This document shows positions 8,422 through 15,264 of a stretch of 64,000 bases of DNA, piece by piece. Source of the DNA: Streptomyces eurocidicus (GTDB lineage: Bacteria; Actinomycetota; Actinomycetes; Streptomycetales; Streptomycetaceae); contig NZ_LGUI01000006.1 of the NCBI RefSeq assembly GCF_002891295.1, positions 62,001 through 126,000 on the forward strand. The letters run 5' to 3'. Made by a program: the position numbers and the translations under genes. Every line of letters starts with the position of its first letter. Position 1 is the stretch's first letter. Under the pieces are notes generated by a model. The model was not told the DNA's origin, ran no database searches, and worked only from the letters and a program-made list of their open reading frames with translations.

Positions 8422-8573
8422 TGGGCGCTCCGGAGCGGGTTCGTGGCCGGCGTGGGGTGGGTGACCAGGCGCAGCGCGGCACGGCGGGCGCGGGCGCGCA
8501 ACGTGGCGCGGCGGGCGGGGCGTTCCCTGCGGCGGACGCGCGGGTGGGCGGTGGGCCGGTCGGGTGCGGGCAC
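8418..8573 (-). CDS. 51-residue Arg-rich small ORF, hypothetical
   Basis: A short GTG-started frame with a strong ribosome site (GAGGAG 6-7 bases upstream). The product is very basic (RVRRRERPARRATLRARARR), with a hydrophobic-basic stretch RRAALRLVTHP. It overlaps the next small ORF by four bases. It is the first gene of the leftward hydrolase-carbonic anhydrase group and begins 32 bases from an array of 12-bp repeats. A nucleic-acid-binding or leader-peptide role is conceivable, but nothing shows it. Confidence 0.4.
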   Translation of the reverse strand: MPAPDRPTAHPRVRRRERPARRATLRARARRAALRLVTHPTPATNPLRSAQ

Positions 8574-8604
8574 GGTGTGTCTCCTCGGTTCGGTCCCGTG
8601 AGGG

Positions 8605-8688
8605 CGGGGCCATATGCGGGGCCATATGCGGGGCCATATGCGGGGCCATATGCGGGGCCATATGCGGGGCCATATGCGGGGCCATATG
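8605..8688. repeat. 7 x 12-bp tandem repeat carrying CATATG
   Basis: Seven perfect tandem copies of cggggccatatg, each with the palindrome CATATG, at 8611 and every 12 bases to 8683. The array lies 32 bases upstream of the first small ORF and directly beside a perfect 19-bp stem-loop. The perfect periodicity suggests recent expansion or a repeated protein-binding site. There are no unique spacers, so it is not a CRISPR array. Confidence 0.95.
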
Positions 8689-8690
8689 CG

Positions 8691-8744
8691 GACAGCGGCG
8701 GGCGCCCGGGGCCGGTTTGACCGGTCCGGGCGCCCGCCGCTGTC
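8691..8744. terminator. perfect 19-bp stem-loop
   Basis: Arms 8691-8709 and 8726-8744 are exact complements (gacagcggcgggcgcccgg) around a 16-base loop that can itself pair (ccggt/accgg). It has no T-run on either strand but is very stable. It separates the FMN reductase transcript from the repeat array and the small-ORF operon. Confidence 0.85.
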
Positions 8745-8975
8745 CGCTGTGACGGTGGTGGCGTGGCGCGTCGACGACGGGGGCGTCGCGCGGTGGGGCG
8801 TGGCGGCCGCCGGTCCCCCCGGCCCGCGAAGGAGTGGGGCGTCCGGGGCGGAAACGCCGCGGACCCGGCGGCCCGTGAGGGGGCCGCCGGGTCCGTCACC
8901 GGGGGTGTGGTCCGCGCGGGTGCGCGGGGGTGCCGGCGGCCGGGCGGGAGTGCTGTTCCCGCCGGCCCCGCGGAC
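8745..8975. other. non-coding gap with a second terminator
   Basis: With the repeat array and stem-loop to its left, this completes a 400-base gene-free gap (8574-8975). Apart from the hairpin at 8861-8894, I see no gene or clear promoter in it. Confidence 0.5.
8861..8894. terminator. perfect 14-bp stem-loop after the FMN reductase gene
   Basis: Arms ggacccggcggccc and its exact complement surround the loop gtgagg, about 80 bases past the reductase stop. It is the probable terminator of that leftward gene. Confidence 0.8.
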
Positions 8976-9566
8976 TTACTTGCCGTAGGGGCGACGGGCG
9001 CGCTGCTCGCGCAGGCCGTCCGCCCACCAGCCGAGCTGGTCCAGCAGCGCCTTGGCGGCACCGGCCGGGCCGGACTGGTCCTTGGGCTCGCCGTTCTCGT
9101 CGAACTTCTCCCACGCCATGTGGAAGCTGACGGCCTCACGGATGGTGACGGCGTGCAGCTCGGCGAAGATCGGGCGCAGCTGCTCGGCGGAGCGCAGGCC
9201 GCCGGCGAGGCCGCCGTAGGAGACGAAGCCGACCGGCTTGCCCTGCCACTGCGTGTAGTGCCAGTCGATCAGGCTCTTGAGCGAGGCCGGGAAGCTGTGG
9301 TTGTACTCCGGCGTGACGACGACGAAGGCGTCGGCCTGCTCCAGTCGCGGGGTGACCTTCGAGAGGGCCTCGACGACCTCGGCGGAGGGCTGCTGCGAGA
9401 GCACGTAGGGCAGCTCGTGGTCGGCCAGGTCGATGACGTCGACCTCGAAGTCGTCGCGCAGACCGGCCTGCTTGACGAACCAGTTCGCCACCGTCGGGCC
9501 GAAGCGGCCCTCTCGGACGCTGGCCACGATGACGGCGAGCTTCAGGGGCGCGGTGCTAGCGGACAA
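8976..9566 (-). CDS. NADPH-dependent FMN reductase
   Basis: A 196-residue flavodoxin-like NAD(P)H:FMN oxidoreductase. The N-terminal strand and FMN-phosphate loop are KLAVIVASVREGRFGPTVANW, and the flavin-binding motif is VVVTPEYNHSFPASLKSLIDW. SYGGLAGGLRSAEQLR follows the usual pattern. A TTG start at 9566 is chosen because AAGGAG stands 6 bases upstream and the protein then begins a few residues before the first strand; longer readings have no ribosome site. It could supply reduced flavin to, or reduce quinones in, the polyketide pathway (inference). Confidence 0.88.
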   Translation of the reverse strand: MSASTAPLKLAVIVASVREGRFGPTVANWFVKQAGLRDDFEVDVIDLADHELPYVLSQQPSAEVVEALSKVTPRLEQADAFVVVTPEYNHSFPASLKSLIDWHYTQWQGKPVGFVSYGGLAGGLRSAEQLRPIFAELHAVTIREAVSFHMAWEKFDENGEPKDQSGPAGAAKALLDQLGWWADGLREQRARRPYGK

Positions 9567-9722
9567 GATGTGCTCCTTCGGGTGGTGCGGAAACGCGGGT
9601 CGGAAAGACCGGTAACGCGGGATGGGGAAAAGGCTGGAAAGCGATGGCCGGGGAATCGGTGAAGGTGGGATCAACCCTCCCCCGCCGCCCCCCGGTCAGG
9701 TCAAGCCGGGCGGGAAGAGTTG

Positions 9723-9745
9723 ACAGGGAATTGTCTTTTCCCTGT
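9723..9745. promoter_or_regulatory. 23-bp palindrome between the FMN reductase and DsbA-like genes
   Basis: The perfect arms ACAGGGAA and TTCCCTGT surround a 7-base centre. It sits 2 bases past the DsbA-like stop and about 155 bases upstream of the FMN reductase start. It could be a terminator hairpin for the first or an operator for the second. Confidence 0.5.
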
Positions 9746-9747
9746 TC

Positions 9748-10380
9748 TCAGACGGTGGTACGGAGGGCCGCCAGATAGCTCTCCTCCGACTGGGCGCCGG
9801 TGAAGGTGGGGCCGTTCTCGAAGAGGAAGACCGGTACGGCGCGGACGTTGCCGCGGCGTACGCGCTCCAGGCCGGCCCGTACCTCCTCGGCGCCCTCGGT
9901 GGGGTCCTCGCCGGTCCTGACGCCCGTCTCGTCGGCGAGCCGGGCGAGGACGGCGGGGTCGGAGATGTTCACGGCGTCGGTGAAGTACGCGCGGAACAGG
10001 CGCTCGGCGAGCTCCTCGGCCTTGCCCTGGCCGGCGGCCAGGACGAGGTGGCGGTGGGCCTCGAGGGTGGTGGTGTGCACGGCGTGCTCGTAGTCCAGGA
10101 CCAGCCCGTCGTGCGCGGCGTGGGCGGCCACCCGGGTGGTCTCGGCGCGCACTCCGCCGCCGAACTTGCGCTCCAGGGCGGCGAGGAGCGGCTCGCCGGC
10201 GGGCGACGCGTCCGGGTCGAGCTGGTAGGGGTGGAAGCGGACCTCCACCTCACCGCCCTCGTCGCGGAAGCGGCGCGCGGCGCGGGCGAAGCGCGTGTAG
10301 CCGATGTAGGAGTGGGCGCAGATGATGTCGAGGACGATGTCGACGCGGCGGGGCGTGGAACGGTCGCTCACGGTGGTCAT
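9748..10380 (-). CDS. FrnE-like DsbA-family oxidoreductase
   Basis: A 210-residue thioredoxin-fold protein of the FrnE/2-hydroxychromene-isomerase-like type. The N-terminal strand VDIVLDIICAHSYIGYTRF carries CAHS where the family usually has CPWC, so only one active-site Cys remains. The helical insertion (AALERKFGG, HDGLVLDYEHAVHTTTLEAHRHLVLA) and the cis-Pro segment NVRAVPVFLFENG are typical. FrnE is known from the frenolicin cluster and homologues recur in aromatic polyketide clusters, with unclear function. The ATG at 10380 starts close to the first strand. A disulfide-reductase role is unlikely with a single Cys. Confidence 0.85.
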   Translation of the reverse strand: MTTVSDRSTPRRVDIVLDIICAHSYIGYTRFARAARRFRDEGGEVEVRFHPYQLDPDASPAGEPLLAALERKFGGGVRAETTRVAAHAAHDGLVLDYEHAVHTTTLEAHRHLVLAAGQGKAEELAERLFRAYFTDAVNISDPAVLARLADETGVRTGEDPTEGAEEVRAGLERVRRGNVRAVPVFLFENGPTFTGAQSEESYLAALRTTV

Positions 10381-10438
10381 GGTTCCTTAGGTGCCTTGGG
10401 GTACTGCGGGTCGGATCGGAGGGGGCCCCGGCGGGGCG

Positions 10439-11701
10439 TCAGGGGCGCCCGGCCGTGGCCCGGGGAGCCGCCTCCGGGGCGCCCGCGGGGGCGGCGTCCG
10501 GGGAGCCGGTGCGCAGGAGCAGCAGGACGACGGCCACGGTGGCGCCCAGGGCGCCCGCGGCGAGGTAGACGCCGTCGATGCCGAGCGGGCCGGTGGCGGG
10601 CTGGCTCAGGGCCGGGGAGAGGAACTGGCCCAGGAACATGCAGGAGGTGACGCCGCCCATGACCCGGCCGCGGAGGGCGACGGGGGTGCGGGAGGCCAGC
10701 CAGGTGTTGAAGTTGGGGATCAGCAGGCCGACGCCGGAGCCGAGGACCACCAGGCCCACGAGGACCAGCGGGACGGCCGAGGTGGCGCCGATGGCGAGGT
10801 AACCGGCGGCGAGCAGGGCGAAGGTGGCGACGGCCACCTGCTTGAAGCCGAACCGCTTGTTGATCTTGCCGTAGTTGAGACCGACCAGGGCGTTGGCCAG
10901 GCTCATCAGGGCGATCGCGAGTCCGGCGCCGCTGGCCCCGATGCCGCCGATGTCCTCCAGGTAGAAGGGCAGCTGGGAGGGGATCAGATAGAACATCACC
11001 TGGGAGATCAGGACCAGGGCGTAGATGCCGTAGGCCAGCTTGGGGAAGCGGCCGCCGGCCGCGTCGCCGTTCGCGCCGGGGACCGCCGCCGCCCGGGGCG
11101 GTTCGACGACGAAGCGCAGGACGAGCAGGGTGAGCGGCATGGCCACGAGGTAGATCGCGAAGGGCCCGCGCCAGTCGATGTCGGCCAGGACGCCGCCCAG
11201 CGAGAGGAAGGCCACGCCGCCGAAGCCCATGAAGCCCGCCTGGAGGCCCAGCACCCGCGAGCGGGACTCCCCGGGGTAGTGGTCGGTGACGAGCGTGGTG
11301 GTGGCGGTCATGATGCCGGCCACCGCGACGCCCAGCAGGAGCCGGCCCGCGAGGATGGCGTAGAGGTTGTCGAGCACCAGGCCGGAGCCGCCGGCGAAGC
11401 CGAACAGGCCGACGGAGGCGGCCAGGACGGGCTTGCGGCCTATCCGGTCCACCAGCGTGCCCACCAGGGGCGCGCCCAGGGCGATCATCAGCGCGGGGAC
11501 GGTGAGGACCATGCGGACCAGGAAGTCGGCGTTGTCCACGGAGGAGAAGTGCTTCTCCATCGCGGGCAGGGACGGCGCGATGATGGCACCGGCCATGGTC
11601 GTGAGCATGCTGGACAGCAGCAGGGTGATCAGGAGCGGGCGCGCGCCGGCCGGCTGCCGCGGCGGCTCCGCTCGCACGGTGTCGTTCGTATGGGTCACCA
11701 C
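10439..11701 (-). CDS. MFS transporter (DHA1-like)
   Basis: A 420-residue transporter with about 12 spans and the MFS motif A loop GTLVDRIGRKPVLA between spans 2 and 3. LLLGVAVAGIMTATTTLV fits span 4 to 5. GTG at 11701 is chosen because GAGGAG lies 7 bases upstream; a longer reading to 11842 lacks a ribosome site. The next gene downstream is the DsbA-like gene, 58 bases away, and the two probably form one leftward transcript. Likely an exporter for the polyketide or an intermediate, by context only. Confidence 0.88.
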   Translation of the reverse strand: MVTHTNDTVRAEPPRQPAGARPLLITLLLSSMLTTMAGAIIAPSLPAMEKHFSSVDNADFLVRMVLTVPALMIALGAPLVGTLVDRIGRKPVLAASVGLFGFAGGSGLVLDNLYAILAGRLLLGVAVAGIMTATTTLVTDHYPGESRSRVLGLQAGFMGFGGVAFLSLGGVLADIDWRGPFAIYLVAMPLTLLVLRFVVEPPRAAAVPGANGDAAGGRFPKLAYGIYALVLISQVMFYLIPSQLPFYLEDIGGIGASGAGLAIALMSLANALVGLNYGKINKRFGFKQVAVATFALLAAGYLAIGATSAVPLVLVGLVVLGSGVGLLIPNFNTWLASRTPVALRGRVMGGVTSCMFLGQFLSPALSQPATGPLGIDGVYLAAGALGATVAVVLLLLRTGSPDAAPAGAPEAAPRATAGRP

Positions 11702-12066
11702 GGTTGGTCTCCTCTGTGTTTCCCGCCCCGTCCGCGCTCCCCCGGCCGGCCGGATGCCGCGTCGCCCGGACGGTTCTCGGCAGCCGGCCGGTGGCCGGGG
11801 TCGGGTCAACGCCTGTTTCGTTTCATGGGTGTCGCGCGTCATCGGTGCCGCGAAGGGCGGCCGCGCTCCGGAAGGGGAATCGCCGGGCGCCGGGCCGCCT
11901 GCGGACCATATTCCCGGAACTTCTCGGTCCGTTCGATCGATCGCCCCTGATTTATCGCGGATCGGACAGAGGTTTCACTTCTTCCTGTGCACTTCCCGGT
12001 GGGCGTCCCGGAATTCGCGGGCCCGCCGCCGGGTCCGGAGCCGGCCGGCGGGGCGGGGCGCCGGGT
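11702..12066. other. non-coding region between the carboxylase-epsilon and MFS genes
   Basis: 365 bases without a supported gene. It contains relatively AT-rich patches (for example around 11935-11985, with gttcgatcgatcg and gatttatcgcgg) that are the likely promoter for the leftward MFS and DsbA-like genes. The promoter module found upstream of the polyketide operons is not present here. Confidence 0.45.
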
Positions 12067-12297
12067 TCAGGACCGCTCCCCCGGGCCGGTCGGCCGGGCG
12101 CGCCAGCTGCGCGGGCCCGGGGTGCGGTCGGTGCGCTCGTGGCGCCCCCAGCGGGCGGTGGCCCGGTAGTGGCGGGCCAGGTCGTCGGGCTCGGTGCCGG
12201 CTGTGGCCGTGACGGCGAGGAGCACGGCCGTCAGCGCGGCCAGTTCCTCGGGCCCGGCGTGGCCCTTCTCGACGCGGATGAGGGGATCGGTGGTCAT
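12067..12297 (-). CDS. acyl-CoA carboxylase epsilon subunit
   Basis: A 76-residue small subunit. It opens with DPLIRVEKGHAGPEELAALTAVL, the helix pattern typical of AccE/PccE epsilon subunits (IRVVRGxPxxEELAAL), and ends with a basic tail rich in Arg and Trp (RTPGPRSWRARP). Epsilon subunits bind and stabilise or stimulate the carboxyltransferase beta ring in actinobacteria. The ATG at 12297 has GGAGG 5 bases upstream. It follows the beta-subunit gene by 40 bases in the same direction and ends the core operon. Confidence 0.85.
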   Translation of the reverse strand: MTTDPLIRVEKGHAGPEELAALTAVLLAVTATAGTEPDDLARHYRATARWGRHERTDRTPGPRSWRARPTGPGERS

Positions 12298-12337
12298 GGG
12301 TGCCTCCGGCACTGCGGTCACGGCGCGGTCGGTACGG

Positions 12338-13939
12338 TCACTGCGGCGGGTTGCCGTGCTTGCGCGAGGGCAGGTCGGCGTGCTTGCTGCGGAGCATGGC
12401 CAGCGAGCGGATGAGCACCTGGCGGGTCTCGCCCGGGTCGATGACGTCGTCGACCAGGCCGCGCTCGGCGGCGTAGTACGGGTGCATCAGCTCCGCCTTG
12501 TACTCCTTGATCTTCTGCTGCCGGACCGCCTCGGGGTCGTCGGAGCCGTTGATCTCGCGGCGGAAGATGACGTTGGCCGCGCCCTCGGCGCCCATGACGG
12601 CGATCTCGTTGCTCGGCCAGGCGAGCGCCAGGTCGGCGCCGATGGAGCGGGAGTCCATGACGATGTAGGCGCCGCCGTAAGCCTTGCGCAGGACCAGGGA
12701 GATCCGGGGCACGGTGGCGTTGCAGTAGGCGTAGAGCAGCTTGGCGCCGCGCCGGATGATGCCGTTGTGCTCCTGGTCGACGCCGGGCAGGAAGCCGGGC
12801 ACGTCGACGAGGGTGACCAGCGGGATGTTGAAGGCATCGCAGAACTGGACGAAGCGGGCGGCCTTCTCGCTGGACTCGATGTCCAGGACGCCGGCGTACG
12901 AGGCGGGCTGGTTGGCGACGATGCCGACGACGTGGCCGTCGAGGCGGGCCAGGGCGCAGACGATGTTGGTGGCCCAGGCCGGGTGGATCTCGAAGTACTC
13001 GGAGTCGTCGACGATCTCCTCGATGACCGAGCGGATGTCGTAGCTGCGGCCCGGGTCGTCGGGGACCAGGTCGAGGAGGGCCTCGGTGCGCCGGTCGGCC
13101 GGGTCCTGGCCGGGCGTCGCGGGCGGCAGCTCGCGGTTGTTGGCGGGCAGCAGGGAGAGCAGGAAGCGCACGTCCTCCAGGCAGCTCTCCTCGTCGTCGT
13201 AGGCGAAGTGGGAGACGCCCGAGGTCGCGGAGTGGACGTCGGCGCCGCCGAGGCCGTTCTGGCTGATCTCCTCGCCGGTGACGGCGCGGACGACGTCGGG
13301 GCCGGTGATGAACATCTGGGAGGTCTCGCGGACCATGAAGACGAAGTCGGTCAGCGCCGGGCTGTAGGCCGCGCCACCGGCGCAGGGGCCGAGCATCACG
13401 GAGATCTGCGGGATGACGCCGGACGCCTTGGTGTTCCGCTGGAAGATGCCGCCGTAACCGGCCAGCGCCGAGACGCCCTCCTGGATACGGGCACCCGCGC
13501 CGTCGTTCAGCGAGACGAGCGGCGCCCCCGCGGCGAGCGCCATGTCCATGATCTTGTGGATCTTGGTGGCGTGGGCCTCGCCCAGCGCACCGCCGAAGAT
13601 CCGGAAGTCATGGGCGTAGACGAACACCGTCCGGCCGTGGACCGTGCCCCAACCGGTGATCACACCGTCCGTGTAGGGTTTCTTGTTCTCCAGGCCGAAG
13701 CCGCTGGCGCGGTGCCGGCGGAGCGGCTCGACCTCGGTGAAGGAACCCTCGTCCAGGAGGAGGGCGATGCGCTCCCGGGCCGTCAGCTTGCCCTTGGCGT
13801 GCTGGCGTTCGGTGGCGGCGGGGTCGGGTCCCTGGTGGACCTCGTCCCTGATGAGGTTCAGTTCCTCGACGCGTTCGCGCAGGGTCCACTCGCGCGGGTG
13901 GTCCACCTGGTTCGGCGTGGTCTTTCCTGCGACAGGCAT
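12338..13939 (-). CDS. acyl-CoA carboxylase beta subunit (carboxyltransferase)
   Basis: A 533-residue carboxyltransferase, the usual length for PccB/AccB. Visible signatures are GKLTARERIALLLDEGSF, the oxyanion-forming glycines GPCAGGAAYSPALTDF in the N-terminal half and RKAYGGAYIVMDSRSIGAD in the C-terminal half. It transfers the carboxyl group from biotin to acetyl- or propionyl-CoA, here presumably giving malonyl-CoA for the PKS. The ATG at 13939 follows the phosphopantetheinyl transferase stop by 25 bases. JadN of the jadomycin cluster is a comparable cluster-borne beta subunit. The biotin-bearing alpha subunit is at 29168. Confidence 0.95.
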   Translation of the reverse strand: MPVAGKTTPNQVDHPREWTLRERVEELNLIRDEVHQGPDPAATERQHAKGKLTARERIALLLDEGSFTEVEPLRRHRASGFGLENKKPYTDGVITGWGTVHGRTVFVYAHDFRIFGGALGEAHATKIHKIMDMALAAGAPLVSLNDGAGARIQEGVSALAGYGGIFQRNTKASGVIPQISVMLGPCAGGAAYSPALTDFVFMVRETSQMFITGPDVVRAVTGEEISQNGLGGADVHSATSGVSHFAYDDEESCLEDVRFLLSLLPANNRELPPATPGQDPADRRTEALLDLVPDDPGRSYDIRSVIEEIVDDSEYFEIHPAWATNIVCALARLDGHVVGIVANQPASYAGVLDIESSEKAARFVQFCDAFNIPLVTLVDVPGFLPGVDQEHNGIIRRGAKLLYAYCNATVPRISLVLRKAYGGAYIVMDSRSIGADLALAWPSNEIAVMGAEGAANVIFRREINGSDDPEAVRQQKIKEYKAELMHPYYAAERGLVDDVIDPGETRQVLIRSLAMLRSKHADLPSRKHGNPPQ

Positions 13940-13964
13940 GGGATCTCGCTTCCGGAGGAGGTGG

Positions 13965-14741
13965 TCAGAGGGCCGGGCCGGCGTCGGCCCGTACGTCCGG
14001 GGCGGCGGCGCCCGGCAGGAGGGCCCGGGCCGGCAGCCGGCGCACGGTGGTGGTGACGGGCGGGTCGCCCAGGAGGGCGGCGGCCGCGTGGTGGCGGGGG
14101 CCGCCGGGGATGTCCAGGAGGGTCCAGCCCGCCGGGCGGCGGGCCGGGTCGGCGCCGAGGTAGTCGGCGGCGGGGCTGCGGCCGAGGCCGGTACCGAGGC
14201 CCTTGAGGTACGCCTCCTTGCGGGTCCACAGCCGGCCGAAGGCGGCCTGCCGGTCCGGCGGGGGCAGCGCGTCGAGCTCCTCGCGCTCCTGCGGGTGCAG
14301 GGCCGGGGTGCAGACCGCGACCGTCTGGGGCCGGGGCAGCCGCTCCACGTCCGCACCGACCGTACGGCCGGCCACGCCCACCAGGACCATGCCGTGGCTG
14401 TGGGAGAGGGAGAAGTGCAGCGGCGGGTCCGGGTGGGCGACGGCGGGTCTGCCGTGCGGGCCCTGGCAGCCGGGGCAGGGCTCGCGGACGAAGGGGACGT
14501 CCGCGGGCGGCACGCCCAGATAGGCCCCGAGCAGCCGGCGCAGCGCGATGTGCGCGGTGGCGTAGGTGGCGGCGTCGGACGGCCGGATGAAGGAGGCGGT
14601 CCGCTTGCGTTCCGCCGCGTCCAGCTCGGAGGTGTCCAGCCGGTCGCGCACCGCCTCCGGCCCCGGGGTGGCGATCAGCCACAGGTCGAGCCGGTCCTGC
14701 CCGACCACCGTCGGGGCGGGGGCGACGGCGGTGGCCGTCAT
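13965..14741 (-). CDS. Sfp-type 4'-phosphopantetheinyl transferase
   Basis: A 258-residue PPTase of the Sfp type. Motifs in order are LHFSLSHSHGMVLVGVA, VGADVERL (Mg-binding Asp and Glu) and the C-terminal FGRLWTRKEAYLKGLGTGL (WxxKEAxxK). It converts apo carrier proteins to holo form by adding the CoA phosphopantetheine arm. Two carrier proteins are nearby: the PKS ACP (21148) and the unusual carrier (14738), whose stop overlaps this ATG (ATGA), so the latter is translationally coupled to it. A CPGC Cys pair around residue 88 is an extra feature. Confidence 0.93.
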   Translation of the reverse strand: MTATAVAPAPTVVGQDRLDLWLIATPGPEAVRDRLDTSELDAAERKRTASFIRPSDAATYATAHIALRRLLGAYLGVPPADVPFVREPCPGCQGPHGRPAVAHPDPPLHFSLSHSHGMVLVGVAGRTVGADVERLPRPQTVAVCTPALHPQEREELDALPPPDRQAAFGRLWTRKEAYLKGLGTGLGRSPAADYLGADPARRPAGWTLLDIPGGPRHHAAAALLGDPPVTTTVRRLPARALLPGAAAPDVRADAGPAL

Positions 14742-15199
14742 ACCGTGGCCGCGGGCGCCGCGGACCGCTGGAGGGGGCCGTCCCCGGGGCCGAGCTGACG
14801 GGCCAGGCAGTCGACGAGCTCGGCGGCGCTGTTGGCGCGCAGCAGCGACTGGAGCTTGAGCTCCACGCCCAGGGCGGCCTCCATCCGGGCCTGGAGCTCC
14901 ATGCCGTTGATGGAGCCCACGCCCAGGCTGTTCATGGGCCGCCCGGTGGTGTCGACGCTCTCGGGGGCGACGCCCAGCACCCGGCCGATCTCCTGGCGCA
15001 CGTAGGCGTCGAGGATCCGGGAGCGCTCGGCGTAGTCGGAGTGGGCCAGGACGGCCAGGTCCGGCACGGTCACCGGGGCGGCCTCGGCGGCCTCCAGGTC
15101 GAACGCGAACGCCTCGTCGAAGTCGACGTCGAACTCCGCGTCGTAGTCGAGGTCGAGGGCGACCGAGTCCCAGTCGTAGGTGTTCTGGTACGTGTTCAT
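14738..15199 (-). CDS. acyl-carrier-like protein with acidic N-terminal extension
   Basis: A 153-residue protein. Residues about 58-140 form a PP-binding carrier domain: RILDAYVRQEIGRVLG, then SLGVGSINGMELQARME with the likely pantetheine Ser at residue 96, and AAELVDCLARQL. This resembles modular-PKS carrier domains more than the type II ACP at 21148. Residues 1-50 are a strikingly acidic and aromatic extension (DWDSVALDLDYDAEF, FDEAFAFDLEAAEAA). ATG at 15199 follows GGGAGACCC. It sits between the MFS and PPTase genes. Which acyl group it carries is unknown. Confidence 0.8.
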   Translation of the reverse strand: MNTYQNTYDWDSVALDLDYDAEFDVDFDEAFAFDLEAAEAAPVTVPDLAVLAHSDYAERSRILDAYVRQEIGRVLGVAPESVDTTGRPMNSLGVGSINGMELQARMEAALGVELKLQSLLRANSAAELVDCLARQLGPGDGPLQRSAAPAATV

Positions 15200-15264
15200 G
15201 GGTCTCCCAAACAGCGGAAGGGGCGGAACGGACAAGGCGAGGGGCGCCGGAGACGGCGGGGTGC

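Noticed and set aside
8605..8688. CRISPR array
   Set aside because: The 12-base units are directly adjacent, with no spacers, and there are no cas genes.
10391..11950. A 519-codon + strand frame opposite the MFS gene
   Set aside because: Composition is Gly/Asp/Gln-rich shadow; the minus strand carries a clear 12-span transporter.
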